Positions 50,976 through 62,598 of a stretch of DNA of 64,000 nucleotides are shown here, piece after piece (positions within the stretch are counted from its first letter, which is position 1; each line of letters begins with the position of its first letter). A program made the translations under genes and the position numbers. The DNA lies in contig CACRSC010000059.1 of assembly GCA_902651635.1 (NCBI GenBank), positions 33,349 to 97,348 of the forward strand, in the 5' to 3' direction. Under the pieces are notes generated by a model. The model was not told where the DNA came from. It was given only the letters and a program-made list of their open reading frames with translations, and did no database searches. The DNA is from Mastigamoeba balamuthi (lineage: Eukaryota; Evosea; Mastigamoebida; Mastigamoebidae).

Positions 50976-52721
50976 CTCTACCTGCGCTCCAGCCAGGCTG
51001 CAGATCCCCGCTCGAATCCGAGTTCCATACCTCAATGAGTTGTTAGAGTGATGACATGACCAGATCCAAGAGTCGAGATTCATGCAGGATTCACTCATTC
51101 GCTAATACAATACAGATGGTGAACACATATCTTTGCATCGACCCCGAGAACCAGCTGCCCACCGTCCTGGTCGAGTTTCAGGTGCCCCTGAATACGAGGT
51201 CGAATCCGAGTCTTGTCTGGCGGAACGGGTGGGATCGAGGCCAACGCTGTGGTGCACTTCGAGAGAGAGCCCATGCCCAGTGGAGAGACCGAACTAGATA
51301 TGTGTAATACACATAGTCAATAAGTACCAAAGGGAAAACAGGAACGGGAGGTAGAGGCACCTTTGCCTCCAGTGCTGTGTCCTTCACACAGTACCCCAAA
51401 AGGGGCCAGAGAAGGCAGAAGCCGAGCTCTGGGGTGCTTAATGGAAGGCCCCTGAGGAGGCACAAAAGGCCTACCACTCAGGCAGCCTGCCACCGTTCTG
51501 AGCAGGAGGAGATGTACTCCCAACCTGCCACTCACCTCCAACTCACCCAATAGAAATGAATATTAGGGGTAAGAGTGAAGAAGGGCTGTAAGTGGGCAAA
51601 GAGTAAGAATTCTCTGAAAGAGAAGCTTACATCACACCACGTCACCAGCGAAATCCATTCAGAGAGAAATTATGTACTTTAAGACTCTTCTCTGTTGAGC
51701 CCAAGGGCCCACAGTAGAGTACGTAGAGTACATACACCCTAATGCCGTGAAGAGGCATTTTTTATCGACTCTGGGATATACCATACCAGCAAGATGCTGA
51801 AGCCCTTCATATGAAGAATCAGGAGATATGTTTTTCTGAGGTACAGTAGCTGGATAGAGCTGAACTTGTTCACATACTTCATCTTTAAGATATCAACTTA
51901 TGGAAAATTTATCCAAATCTCTCTTTCTCGTTTATGACGATTACCAATATAGGGCTTTTATTGGCAATGTTCCAGTTCTGAAAGGAATATCTAACTTCCA
52001 TAGAGCCTGAAATAGAAATTATTGTTGTTTTCTATTGGGCAGATACTCTGTGCATTGATTTGGAAAATTAGTAATCAGGTTGATGCATATCTAATAAGAA
52101 ATTGAATTGATGGTAAATACACGTTTTACATTTTCAGTGAAATTGGCAAACGGGTGTATGCATGCCCTAAAATTGGAGTGATGACACACTTAGCCTGATA
52201 TTTCAGATAATTAAAAGCACTCTTCTCTTCCCAGCATCTCTCCTCCTCTGCCATACATATCTGTGGCTCCTCCTTCTGCCCCCCGCTTCTGCCTATGCAT
52301 GTCAGGCTACCATTCTCTTCTGGGACAGCACGGCTGTGAAAAAGTGACAGTCTCCACACACTGTTGTGAGCTATCACTGAGTTCATGGCTGTGCTGTACA
52401 GCCCAGATTTAAATGGGAGCCAACAGACCAGCAGCTACATGCCTGGGCACTGCTGGTCGTTTGGCATGATGCTAAGGACCTCAAGGTGCGTGCTTCCTCC
52501 CCTGCCCCCTTTCTTCCTCTTGAGACTTCCCTTAATCCAATTCCCATGCCCCTCTTTTTCCCTTAACTCCCCCCCTTGTTTTTCCCATCACTGACATTTG
52601 TGTTCCTCCCCCCTGCAGAACTGCCACAATTAAGCCATATATCTTACAATAACTTGTAGTGTTGTATTCAATATGTCATTTGTTTCTTGCTTCTAAAGAG
52701 AAAGGTTATGAACTGCAATTG
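50976..52721. other. Non-coding stretch
   Basis: About 1.7 kb, increasingly AT-rich to the right, with no recognisable coding region, RNA gene or clear repeat. A polypyrimidine patch (CTTCCTCCCCTGCCCCC) lies near 52490-52610. Confidence 0.4.
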
Positions 52722-53298
52722 CTATTTGAACACAGTAATTATGCTGTGCCTTTGACTCTGGCCAGGGTTTTTGAAGTATTGTCCACTTGGTTTTGATCTC
52801 TCCAACAATCCCTCTACCCTGGCCCTTGCATATTGGTGGGCTTTGTTGAACTGCTTCCTTTCTTCACTGAGTTTCTCAGCTCCTGACATATTATCATCCA
52901 TTGCTGCTCTACTAGGATAATTGCAATATATCTTGGGAAACCCCTTCAGTTTGGATAAACAAGAGAAGTGATTATCTGCAATCAGTACATCATTTAATAC
53001 ATGCTCTCTAAACCAGTCCAAGAGAACAGCTAGAAAGTATCCATCAGAACTTTGGAGAATAGCCCCTCCATACTTTGCATACATACCCTAGGGCATTCTG
53101 CAATACCATAAACCGTTGGGAAGGATGACTTTCCTTATAACTCCAGTCTGAGCTTTTCCGAAAAACCATGCAAATTGAGTGTTCGAAATCCAAAAAACGA
53201 ACAGTACAGCGTCCCTCAAGAATTAAATCAGTTGAGTCAACCCAAAGAGTAGTATCAGCAACTAATCTGTGCAAAACGACTTGCTCTCTGGCAGCCAA
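52722..53298 (-). pseudogene. Harbinger-like DDE transposase relic, second copy
   Basis: The minus strand reads HRLVADTTLWVDSTDLIL (first Asp region), SYKESHPSQRF, then in a shifted frame YAKYGGAILQSSDGYFLAVL, LDWFREHVLNDVLIADNHFS, GFPKIYCNYPS, SEERKQFNKAHQYARARVEG and LLERSKPSGQYFKNP. Each block aligns with the plus-strand relic at 39.5-40.36 kb. The frame break near 53060 and the missing N terminus show it is inactive. Confidence 0.72.
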
Positions 53299-53699
53299 AT
53301 GGTTCTCATAATTTCCAAGCTGAATTTGTTCTAGTGCCCAGTGTGAAAGGCAATGGCAGATTCTCTTGGCATTTTTCGAAAGGAAGTTACAGGTAACCTT
53401 AGGCCAATTATGCCAACCTCATATCATGGTAGCCAGACGTCCATAGCCCACAGAATACAGATCATGATATAGGGTGATCTGAACCATGATTAATACCAGA
53501 CCTGGAGGTCGTTTCTGGCTCCAGAGCACCACATTAGCAGCAGTGACCCAGGCGACCATTTCCGCCACCACTAGGAAGGGAACCCGTTCGTACACGTGCC
53601 CTGCAAGGGCCCTGTAAGTCAGAGTCTGATGTCTCGCCATCTGGTCTATTTTTGAATATAACACTGCAAAAATCTGTAAGAGATGGCTCATTCATGGTG

Positions 53700-54930
53700 G
53701 GCAGGCAAGAAAGACTTGCCCGTCCCCAAAATGACTGAGACCGAGATGCAGCACATTGTGGAGGAGTTGGGTGGGGTTCATCCTGCCCTCCTCTTGCCCT
53801 CACGGGTTTTTCCCTGATTTTAACAGGTTTTCCCCCCTGCTCCCATTTTCTCATGTTATGTGCCCCTGAAAATAAAGAGTGCTGCTCCAGCAGCACCTTT
53901 AGCAGAAGCACCATGCTAACGACAAGTACCACTGGTGTGCCAACAAGGAGGACACACAGAAGTGGCAGGCACAGCAGCACAGTAGCTGTCATTGCTGTCA
54001 CAGCCCAAGCCCCCCCCCCCCCCCCCCCACCCGCAGCAGTGTGGGAAGCAGTGCCTCTGAGAAGGAGCTCACCTCGATCTTCTCCTCAGAGGAAGAGAAT
54101 TACCGCAAAAGTCTGAACTGGAAGATGCACTTTCTCCCCTCTTCCCTTCCTGCCTCCCTTTCCACTCTGCTCTGTCTATCATATTATTATGTTTTTCTGT
54201 TTCAGGGGGTTTTTCTCCCCCAACTGTGCACTTTTTGCGCATAATGCACATAATGTGCAAGTATTGTGCACGTGTTGTGCTTAATGTGCATTATGCTGAC
54301 AGTGAGCAGGAGCAGCAGGACGAGCACGATCAGAACATTGACTGGGACGACCTGACTATGCTGGAGATGATGTCCATGAAGATGTGTGGCACCTCTCTGC
54401 TCATCAGAAGAGGCACCACACAGTGCTGCAGAAGCAGCACTGTGCTAATCAAAACAAATGTAGCGATACGTTTGCAATATTGCATGTATTGCATACTCCT
54501 CAAATATTCACTTCAATGTGTGCAAAAAAAGGGGAGAAAAGCTCGCTCAGAACTATGGATATCACTCGGGCTGGTCGGTCACCACCCTCAGGTGTTTCAA
54601 CTCAACGCTCCAGTCGGACTTACAGGTGTTGAGGCCTAGCTGCCAGAAGTCGAGAACAGGCCCGAGGACGCAATGAGGGCAGGCAGCGAGACACTGACGA
54701 CAATCGCACTATGAGTCACAGTAACAGTGCTGATCCCACTGAGCTGATATGAAACCCGGAATACTTGGTCGTGGCGCTGCACTCTGAGCTCTCCCTCTCA
54801 GGCCCACCCACCCACCTGGCAGCTGTTGGATGTAAGAAGCCTGGGTCGCAGAGAGGGCCAGAAAGCAGGCAGCGAGACTGTGAAAGACAATTGTTGAATC
54901 TCTGCGAGTCACCCACGTGGGTGGGAGGGC
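53700..54930. other. Non-coding stretch with homopolymer and short repeats
   Basis: It contains a C run of about 19 bases (about 54010-54028) and a cluster of TGTGCA/ATAATGCACAT words at 54230-54297. A short echo of the TenA 3' end lies near 54620-54690 (GAGGC-x-AGCTGCCAGAAGTCG, then GGCAGGCAGCGAGAC) and recurs near 54862-54975. No gene is supported. Confidence 0.45.
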
Positions 54931-54940
54931 CTCTCAGAGC

Positions 54941-55678
54941 TCAGCAGAGGGCGTTGAGGCCCATCTGCCAGAAGTCGGCCTCGAGGCGGCTGGCGGCGGC
55001 GAAGAGGCCTGCCAGCTCGTCGAAGCGGGCCTGCGAGAGCCCCTGGGCCGCCAGGCTGTCGAGCTCCGCAGCCGCCGAGGCCGCACCGGCCTGGAACTCG
55101 TCGCTCGCGTAGACCTCGACCCACTTGCGGTACGGGTTGCTCTCTGCCGTGGCCGCGGGCACCTCGCGGGCCAGCCTGCGCCCGATCTCGGCGTAGCCCA
55201 CGGTGCAGGGGGCCAGCACGACCAGCAGCCCCAGCAGGTCGCCCCGCACGCCCTCGTCGAGCACGAACCGCGTGTACGAGACCGTCTCGCGGGCCTCGGG
55301 CAGGGCTGCCAGGGCCGCGGCGTCGGTGCCCCAGGCCTGGCAGAGGCCCACGTGGACGTCGAGCTCGGCGACGATGGCGTCGAGGACCTTGGCCTGCGCC
55401 CGCATCATCGCCGTGTCGCGGGCCTTGTAGACGGCCAGGGCACGGGCGCGGGCGAACTGCAGCAGGAAGAGGTAGTCCTGCTCGAAGTAGCGGCGGAAGG
55501 CTGCAGAGGGCAGCGTGCCGGCGCCCAGCTGCTCGACAAAGGGGTGGCGCGTGTAGGCGTCCCAGTCCTTGCGGGCCGCCTCCTTGAGCCTCTCGATCAG
55601 CGACATCGTCCTCGCGCCCTCCTCGGCTGCTGCGGCGGCTGGCTCGGCTGTGTTGGGCATTGTGCTGCAGTGTAGCAT
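54941..55678 (-). CDS. TenA/thiaminase II family protein
   Basis: Single exon. Starts at 55678, 55660 and 55606 are possible. The family homology begins at the third (MSLIERLKEAARKDWDAYTR), leaving a short Ala/Glu-rich leader upstream. The full frame is 245 residues, and TenA proteins are about 220-240. Family residues are present: FEQDYLFLLQFARAR (Asp and Tyr of the pocket), GLLVVLAPCTVGYAEIGRRL (the nucleophilic Cys in the APC-x2-GY context), NPYRKWVEVYASDEF, and LEADFWQMGL (the late catalytic Glu). TenA enzymes hydrolyse thiamine or, more often, salvage amino-pyrimidine breakdown products for thiamine synthesis. It is GC-rich, unlike the flanking DNA. Confidence 0.9.
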   Translation of the reverse strand: MLHCSTMPNTAEPAAAAAEEGARTMSLIERLKEAARKDWDAYTRHPFVEQLGAGTLPSAAFRRYFEQDYLFLLQFARARALAVYKARDTAMMRAQAKVLDAIVAELDVHVGLCQAWGTDAAALAALPEARETVSYTRFVLDEGVRGDLLGLLVVLAPCTVGYAEIGRRLAREVPAATAESNPYRKWVEVYASDEFQAGAASAAAELDSLAAQGLSQARFDELAGLFAAASRLEADFWQMGLNALC

Positions 55679-56052
55679 TAATGGCTCTGCGGGGGGTCAA
55701 CGGTCACAGGCGAGCACTTGAGACGTATGCCGTTGGTAACAGGTGGATTTCCAAAATCTTTGGGACTTGCCGTATCTTTTTGTCCCGAGTAAATCCAGTG
55801 CAATGGATTCGGGGCAGAGAATCTGAAAATCCATTGCATCGGAGTGAGAAATAATGACACCGGATGAGAAGTACCAACCCAGCGGCCCCGGGGGGAGATC
55901 AATGGCGACCATCCGCTCTTATTCAGCAAGCAAAGCAGAGCGCGCGCGGCCAAACACACGGCGCTGAGAGGATATCTGCGCCCGATATTCCGCGACAAGA
56001 TATTTGTTACGTTGCAGATCAGATTCTGCCGTTACGTTGAACGGAGCTAAAA
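55679..56052. promoter_or_regulatory. Divergent intergenic region, TenA / small two-exon gene
   Basis: 374 bases between divergent starts, AT-richer than the genes. GATATT/ATATC words appear at 55970-56002, just upstream of the plus-strand gene. No defined motif. Confidence 0.35.
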
Positions 56053-56506
56053 ATGGCGCAGGGCGTGGCCCCCGTGGAGCTGGTGCGCGCGATGCGCAGG
56101 GACATGGCCGCCCTCCGCGAGGCGATCCTGCGCGACCCGCCCAGGGCCAGCGAGGCGGGGCTGGCGGGGGAGCTCTCGGGGCTGGTGCGTGACGCCACGC
56201 CTCGTCGACGCCGCCCAGTTCGCGGGCCCCATGGCCGCCACTGCTGATGCCTAGCCCAGCCAGGCCTGCCGCGAGGCCTCCGCGGCCTCATCCCGACGCT
56301 CAACGTGCACTGTTCACAGAGAGATCTCCTCTTTTCCCTCAGTGACGTGCGGAGTTGATTTCCATTGATATCGGGACAATTTTCGTTTTTTCTTGATCTG
56401 ATATCGGAATATCTTCCCCTTTTTCCCTGAGGTGACGTGTTTCCAGCTGGTGCAGGTGACGACAGACTTCTTCAGAGACCTCGTGAGGCTGTGCATATTA
56501 GAATGA
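56053..56506 (+). CDS. Possible small two-exon gene, unidentified
   Basis: Exon 1 (56053-56184) encodes a helical segment (VELVRAMRRDMAALREAILR). It ends at a GTGCGT donor like those of neighbouring genes. An acceptor at TTTCCAG (56446) after a pyrimidine-rich stretch joins in phase 0 to 56447-56506 (TTDFFRDLVRLCILE, stop). The product is 63 residues, helical and without a membrane span, like a small subunit of a larger complex. An alternative is read-through to a stop at about 56245 with a basic, unlikely tail. Confidence 0.4.
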
Positions 56507-57146
56507 GTTTTCAGACCTGTGCTTACAAGTAAGAACTAATGTGTTGCAGAATACCAAAAGCTGAACAAGTTGGTCAAACTGTACTATTTTTGGAAATGGG
56601 TTGAGAACGTGATGAAAAGAGCTTATGTATGGGCGATTCCGGTTTTGAGAGAATCTGTGTGGTAAATAATACACAAGGCAGAAGATAGGACAGAAAAAGA
56701 GTTTTAACTTAATCAATTCCAATTTCTATGAGAGTGTTACATGGGAGGGAATTTAACAGGATATAACATCTAAAGCTGCTTCTCCAGGTAGAGAGGTCCT
56801 ACAAAGAATGATTTTAGGAACAGAAGACTGCTTTCTCTTTGCCTCTTCCTGTGTTATATTTAGTGATAAATTAAAAAAGTAATCTTACCTGACAGTTAAT
56901 TCTTCCTGGGATCATTTTCTGAAGTCAAAAAGTGCTAATGTAGTTGCAGTATTACCAGCTTCAATCTTTCTTCACAGATAACAGCACTAATATCTCTTAG
57001 CAAATCAAGCACAATGATGAAACTCTAGTTGCATGCACAAGATCCATTATTTTCTGTAAACAATTTTGTGAAAAGGATTATTTCTGATATTTGTTGAGTC
57101 AGAGCAATAGTGTCCCTGTGGATTTCACCATAGAGGTGATACAGGT
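56507..57146. other. AT-rich non-coding stretch
   Basis: No coding region, repeat or RNA gene recognised in these 640 bases. Confidence 0.45.
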
Positions 57147-58620
57147 TCAGAAGACTGGTTCCTGCAAACACGATCCGATTTCGGTCACCCATTGGCCAAT
57201 CCTGTTGGACTTGGAGTCCAGAAGACAAAGGCTTAGAGAATGCTGACCAATAAACCACTTGAGCTTCTTATTGATTGTCAGTGTCTCTTCCAACACCACG
57301 AAGGCAAACCAGGCTGCTGAGAGTGGCCCACGAATGAACTCTGGTGTGAAGTAGAAGTTGAACGTGATCTGAGCCCAGCAGTCAAATCGCATGATGTCTC
57401 CTAGATCGATCTGCCACTGGTCTTTCAACGTGTTGAAGTCGTGCTGCAGAGGGAAATGGCTCTTACCACAAACGGGGCCAGATGATGAGAACTGGAGGGC
57501 CATCTTGAGTGTCAATGCCTTGAAGATGGTCTTGGTAGGGACCATAAAACTGCATGCCTGCTGCACAGCAGACATGAGCTCCTCAGTGAACAGGGCCAGG
57601 AAGAGCTGAAGCAGTGTCAAACATCGCAGACTACCCACTGGAGTCACACCAGCATTGGCTTGACTGCCGACTTTGAGGTGAAACTTCTTGGGCACCTCCT
57701 CAAGAATCATGAACTCTGTATTGGCGGGATCCTCCCAGGGGCGCTTCTTCTTGACCAGGTGGTCCTTCTCCACCTGTTTCACCTCGTCATTTATGTGCTC
57801 CATCCCCATGGGATTGCACAAAGAATGACTGGAGAATCGTGAGAATCAGCTCTTTTTAGGGTGGTATAGAAGGGGTGTCCTCCATGAAACGGACCATGTC
57901 TGTATAAGAGGCAGTCTGTGCAGACTCTGTGCTGCTACCAGTCCATATCTGGTAGCTGATGAATGTGAATAGATGCCTGTTGCAGCTCTCCACTGGAGGA
58001 ACTGACAATGGGCACCCTGTCTTGTTGCAGTATATCCCCCAGAAGAAATCCCAACAAACAACCTCTTCCAGCACCTCCTTGACAGGTCGTGGGCATGACA
58101 GAGAGCTGCCAGACAGAGTGCAGGAGCTGCACTCAAGAGGCAGGACATGGAAGTGTGGTACCAGTGGGCAGTACGTTACACATAACTACACGGTTCACTG
58201 CACATCATCAAGTAGCTGTTCTGAGGGCATAACACCCATGGCCCCAGGCAGTACGTTGGGAAGTATCACACCCTCCTCAAAAACCAGGCTGGTCAGTATG
58301 TTGCTGTGCAAAGTGAGATGCCAGAACATGCTCTCTGCCGGCATATTGCATGTGCCACTGGCATATAATTATGTGCCACCAGCTTATAATTATTATATGC
58401 TGGCAGCAGATAGGAAAATTAATGTAACAAAAACAATGTACTGCAAGTGTGTAGAGCGTGTCTGACTGCACTCTCTGAAGGTAGTCGTCATTGGGTACTA
58501 TTTCCCCCCACACCACACCATGCAGCATCATTGCATGCCTGTCCAGATGCTGGAAACCGCATCCTACAGCCACCTGCAGGTTGTCTGCAACCTGCATGCA
58601 GTGTTTCTGCAGCAGCATGG
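57147..58620 (-). pseudogene. Decayed mobile-element gene, possibly piggyBac-like
   Basis: Minus-strand frames, from the right: FQHLDRHAMMLHGVVWGEIV; then VLEEVVCWDFFWGIYCNKTG, SCNRHLFTFISYQIWTG; then a 224-codon frame (57821-57147) with EDPANTEFMILEEVPKKF, TLLQLFLALFTEELMSAVQQ and DLGDIMRFDCWAQITFNFYF. The L-F-x-x-F-x-T-E-E-L pattern followed by a hydrophobic block recalls the N-terminal part of piggyBac (DDE_Tnp_1_7) transposases. The catalytic motifs are not clear, so this remains tentative. Frame breaks indicate a relic. Confidence 0.35.
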
Positions 58621-59229
58621 CCTACTTGTGCCTGGCCTTATCCACACTCCCACGTGCTGAGATACTCTCATCCATCTCCTGAGTGCTCTCTGTCACTCAC
58701 GCCTTGCCCTTCTCAATTGTTTTGTCCTTCAAATAAAAGCAATTGTCCTCAAATTTGTATTACATGTGCATCAGCATCAGTGCACATCACTCTATCTGCC
58801 GTCTCTCACTTTATATATGCTGGCAACTATATTATCTGCTGGTGGCACAGTATGTGCCAGCAACAATAACTGCCAACATAACCACCAACTTATAACCCCC
58901 TTGTTCCAGGCCCCAGTTTTCAGGTCTGTCCATGCAGAATCATGCGTGATTTTGCAGACACACTCACTTATGGTCCTTCTGCTCATGTTGTGAGGCACAG
59001 TCAATTCTGAGCTTACTTCACAACGCACGGCGGGTTTTTTCCAAGAGACGAAAACTGCCAGCAGATAACACCTTTTTCGGGGGAATTCCTGCCCATTAGT
59101 GCCGTGATGTCATGTGGAGGTGCAGGTGAAAGACCCCACCTGATGTGCATGTAGGCCATCAAAACTCAACAAAACCCAGCAAGAAGCAACAGCAGAGATG
59201 CAGCAGTGTGGAGCAGCAGCGCTGAGAGC
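58621..59229. other. Non-coding stretch with short inverted words
   Basis: TATATGCTGGCA, CTGCTGGTGGCA and their complements recur at 58320-58420, 58800-58870 and 59050-59070. They can form small hairpins. No gene is supported. Confidence 0.35.
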
Positions 59230-59580
59230 AGCCCTGGTGGTGGCAGTCCTGCCCTGAGCATCACCCTCCACGACCCCAAAGCCTTTGTGCAGCAGGGCGC
59301 CCCTCTCACTCCAGACTCACACATTTTGTACTCTCTGCTCAAGCAGTGGTACTAGTGCTCCTATGTGTCACCATCTGAAGACACGAGCAGTGCCCCTCAG
59401 CAGCTGCTCGACTGCACCATGGGCACCTGCGAGGAGGGCAATACGAATTACGACACCCTCCGGTACGTTATGCAGGCATCGAATGGGATGGGGGGCCTCA
59501 TGGCAGAGAGCAATAACGGCTACATTGCAAAGGACCACTATTGGTGTGGGTACGAGGGCTACATGGCTGCCATGTCATAG
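59230..59580 (+). pseudogene. Papain-like (C1A) peptidase fragment
   Basis: One frame reads LHDPKAFVQQGAPLTPDSH, an in-frame TAG, then APQQLLDCTMGTCEEGNTNY, DTLRYVMQASNGMGGLMAES and KDHYWCGYEGYMAAMS with a stop. The QQLLDC / C-E-x-G / YV / G-G / Y-W-C order echoes the central part of C1A cysteine peptidases after the active-site helix. The catalytic Cys and His regions are not seen. The in-frame stop and truncation suggest a remnant. Confidence 0.35.
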
Positions 59581-59659
59581 ACTCAGTGGGGACTGACCAT
59601 GGCAGAGGCATCTGGGCAGAGGGACCCACATGCACGGCCACTTCCAGGGGGGCCCTGCA

Positions 59660-60191
59660 CCTGAGGCAAGGAGGTGGGCAATGACTGGCAGTGGGGCGAC
59701 TGGGGCGATCTCAGCTCGTGTCCTATGGGCAGATTTGCCAGGGGCTTCATGACCAAGAGTGAAGCCAACCAGGGGGGCAAGAAGGAAAAGACAACATGGC
59801 TCTCAATGGTGTCCACCTCGTCTACGAGGGCAGCAGCATGCAGGATGGCCCTACGTCGTCAGTGGGACCCTGGGGAACGTGGGATGAGCCCGTGCTCTGC
59901 CCTGCAGGGTTCTACGTGAGCTCTGTGCAGGTGCAGGAGGAGCAGTTTTGCGGGATCAAGTGTGATGATATGGCCCTAAGCGTTATCAAGGTGTGCTGCC
60001 GCAACAGGGCAGGCAGCCAGGTGCTGGTGGACATAAGCCACACCAAGATGAGCTGGGGCAAGTGGTCGAAGTGGTACGACTGCCAGGTGGGCACTGCTGT
60101 AAGGGGGATCCACACGAGGGTCGAGCCCAGGCAGGTTAAGGAAGATAACACAGTGCTCAATGCCATTCACCTGCACTGCACATCCCTTTAG
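59660..60191 (+). pseudogene. VMO-I-like (vitelline membrane outer layer 1) domain, frame-shifted
   Basis: Three sheets of a VMO-I-type beta-prism can be followed. They are GNDWQWGDWGDLSSCPMGRF, after a one-base shift near 59790 MALNGVHLVYEGSS, then GPWGTWDEPVLCPAGFYVSS, and SWGKWSKWYDCQVGTAVRGI and DNTVLNAIHLHCTSL with a stop at 60191. The W-G-x-W / C-P-x-G / D-x-x-x-LN-x-I-x-L-x-C pattern is the family signature. These are secreted, carbohydrate-associated folds. The frame shift in the first third is either decay or a sequencing error. No upstream exon or signal peptide was found. Confidence 0.6.
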
Positions 60192-60306
60192 ACCACCAAG
60201 GGTGACGTCCTGAGCTGGGGATGTGACCTTCCTTCCTATCACAGTTCAGTGGCCTAAGTCATCCTCTCCTACCAAATCTGCAAACTCCTTTTTGACAGAA
60301 CCATCA

Positions 60307-61640
60307 TCATTTGTTCTGCACTGTGCGCAGTGTCAATGTGGGTCGTCGTTTCCGAAGTCCGGGCAGCCCAGCCAACGAACGTGAAGCTTGAGCCTGCCAG
60401 CAACGTGACGATGGTGCAGGACCGTGTGTATCCAGGGCCATCTCGTCATGTGTGCGCGATGCCTCTGCCCAGAGTTGTGCATCAGTGAGAGCCCCCATGC
60501 AAAACAAGTGAATCATGTTAACATGGGCCCGAGTGTGAGTACCCCACAGCAGGTTCTTGACAGTGAAGCAATGATGGTCGAGCTTCTCAATGACATGCAA
60601 CGGACCCCGAATGTTGATGTCGAGCTTGTGGTCGCGGTCCTTGTCGAGAAGAACATAATTGCCAACGTCGAAGTGCGACCTGCCCCGTTTCTTGGCCAGG
60701 TACTGCCTGTGAGCCTTCTCGAATGTGACCCGCTGTAAAGAAGCAATACGTGCAAACGTGTCATGTTGCCATAACAGGAGCTGGTCGTGGAGCAACTGAG
60801 GGTCCAAGTCAGGGCTCCCGGTGTCGTCGTCCTTGTGAATTAGAGGGGAGTTCAACTAGAAAACCGTGAATTACCTCGAAGGGCGTGACCCTGATGGAGT
60901 GTACATAGCTGTTGTTCAGGGCAAACATAGCAGCTGGTAGAACGTCGGGCCAGTCCAGGGAATGGTCCAAGAGTAGGGCCCGCAGAACCTGCACCATAGT
61001 ACACACTGCGACCTCCACAGCCCCGTGTCCCTCGGGGTGATATGCCGCCGAAATGTGGTGCTCTGCATTAACCTGGTCGTTGAGGGCCTGAATGTGACTC
61101 GACTGGAAGGGAGATCCACCATCCAAAGTCATGAGCCTGTAGGCTGAGCCCCTCGTGCAGATCCACCGATTCCAGAGCACATCGACTGCTTCCTGAGCAT
61201 CAGTAGAACGGACAGCCTTAAGATGGAGCTCATGCGAGAAACGGTCCTTGATGATCAGGACGTACTTGAATCCCTTCGCCTCCAGAAGAGGGCTGAGGTA
61301 GTCCATGACTATGGACTCGTAGGGTGCGCTGCCTGGCACTGACCCATTGCATCAGCATGTGAGGTCACAGGTCTGACCTTCTGGCATGTCGGGCATGTGT
61401 GCATGAAGTGGCAAATGTTGTCATACATGCCGGGCCACGTGACCACCTGTTTTATAGAGTGGTACGTGCGGCCAACTCCACCATGTCCCACAAGCATGTT
61501 GTCATGACTGAGGACCATGATCGTGAGGCAGAGTGCATCGTCAGGCTTAACCGAAAGGCAGAAAACGCTCTCCACCATCTTGTGTGGTAGGGTGAGAAAT
61601 CATTTCATGAAGGTTGCCCCACTGATGGTCCGAAAGGTCG
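60307..61640 (-). mobile_element. Ty3/gypsy-like retrotransposon relic, integrase part only
   Basis: The minus strand from 61578 carries an integrase zinc-binding domain (GHGGVGRTYHSIKQVVTWPG, CHFMHTCPTCQKVRP, giving H-x-H-C-x2-C). The catalytic core follows in another frame (ESIVMDYLSPLLEAKG, LMTLDGGSPFQSSH, YHPEGHGAVEV, giving D-D-E). After a further shift comes the C-terminal module (FDVGNYVLLDKDRDHKLDI, RGPLHVIEKLDHHCFTVKN). Two frame shifts (near 61340 and 60850) make it dead. Reverse transcriptase and RNase H are not visible upstream, so the copy is 5'-truncated or rearranged. No LTR was recognised. Confidence 0.8.
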
Positions 61641-61829
61641 TGTCCCAGAACAGCCATCATGCATATGTCTCGGACATGAATATCGAGGTATTGGTGAATA
61701 GTACGGGGTCGTCAATAACCTGGTGCCACTGGGCCCGCGTGATATTATATTGAGGATCTGATTCCGTTTCCACATACACCAGAATGTTCTGCAAGTGCAG
61801 GATGAATAAATCAAAATTGCCTTCTGCAA

Positions 61830-62598
61830 TTGGAAAAATGACCTAAATTATGAAATTAAATTAAGAATCAGCAGGGCCATCAGAATTGATCATCTCATGA
61901 TCAGCCAGCTGAATAAAATGTCCCAGATACCACAGTGTATTATTCTTCACATGATGTCTGCATCTACTCTGAGATGCTGCAGCTCCATCTGAGCATAGAG
62001 CAACAAGCAGAGTTTCATCACCTGCTTAGCCCTGATCACAGCTCCGAGCACTGCTTATCTGTGCTGCTGCATCTCTTCCCTACTCCTTCAGTGATAGACG
62101 GGAATAGCCCCCCATTTCAATCTCTTAATTGGTTTTTATCCATCTTAGGATGGAATTCCATGAAAAAAGGCGGCTATAATGAATTTCCCTTTGTCTAAAA
62201 AATTTCCCACGGACATTCCGTCAAATGGAAAAAAAAAAGACAAAAAGTCGCATTTGAAACATGAAAATACAGGCCTGTGATCCTCAGGTCCTCTGAAAAA
62301 ATAAATGAAACCCAAAAATTGGAAAATGAAAGACTAAAAGTGGGGGAAAAATAGAAAAAATTGAAGGAGAAAATGTGAATTAATCGCATGCGATACAAAA
62401 AGGTTTATAATGTAGAATAAGCGAAAAAAGAAGGGAAATGAATAATGTAAAGCAAAAAAACGAGCAATACAGAAATAAAAAGAAGTAATGAAAAAAAGCA
62501 TATAGTCCAAAATAAAAAAATAAAAACAAAAAAGCCTAAGTGAAAGAAGCTTGAACAATGCACAAAGGTGAATAGAGGTAAAAAGATCAGAAATAAAT
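61830..62598. other. AT-rich low-complexity stretch
   Basis: Bases 62200-62600 are dominated by A-runs and AAAAT/AAAAG words on the plus strand. The long hydrophobic minus-strand ORFs there come from T-runs (Phe/Leu/Ile-rich) and are not credible genes. Confidence 0.6.

Noticed and set aside
54005-54030. Long C run as a possible regulatory or quadruplex element
   Set aside because: An uninterrupted homopolymer in non-coding DNA. It is more simply a slippage tract, and its length may be inexact.
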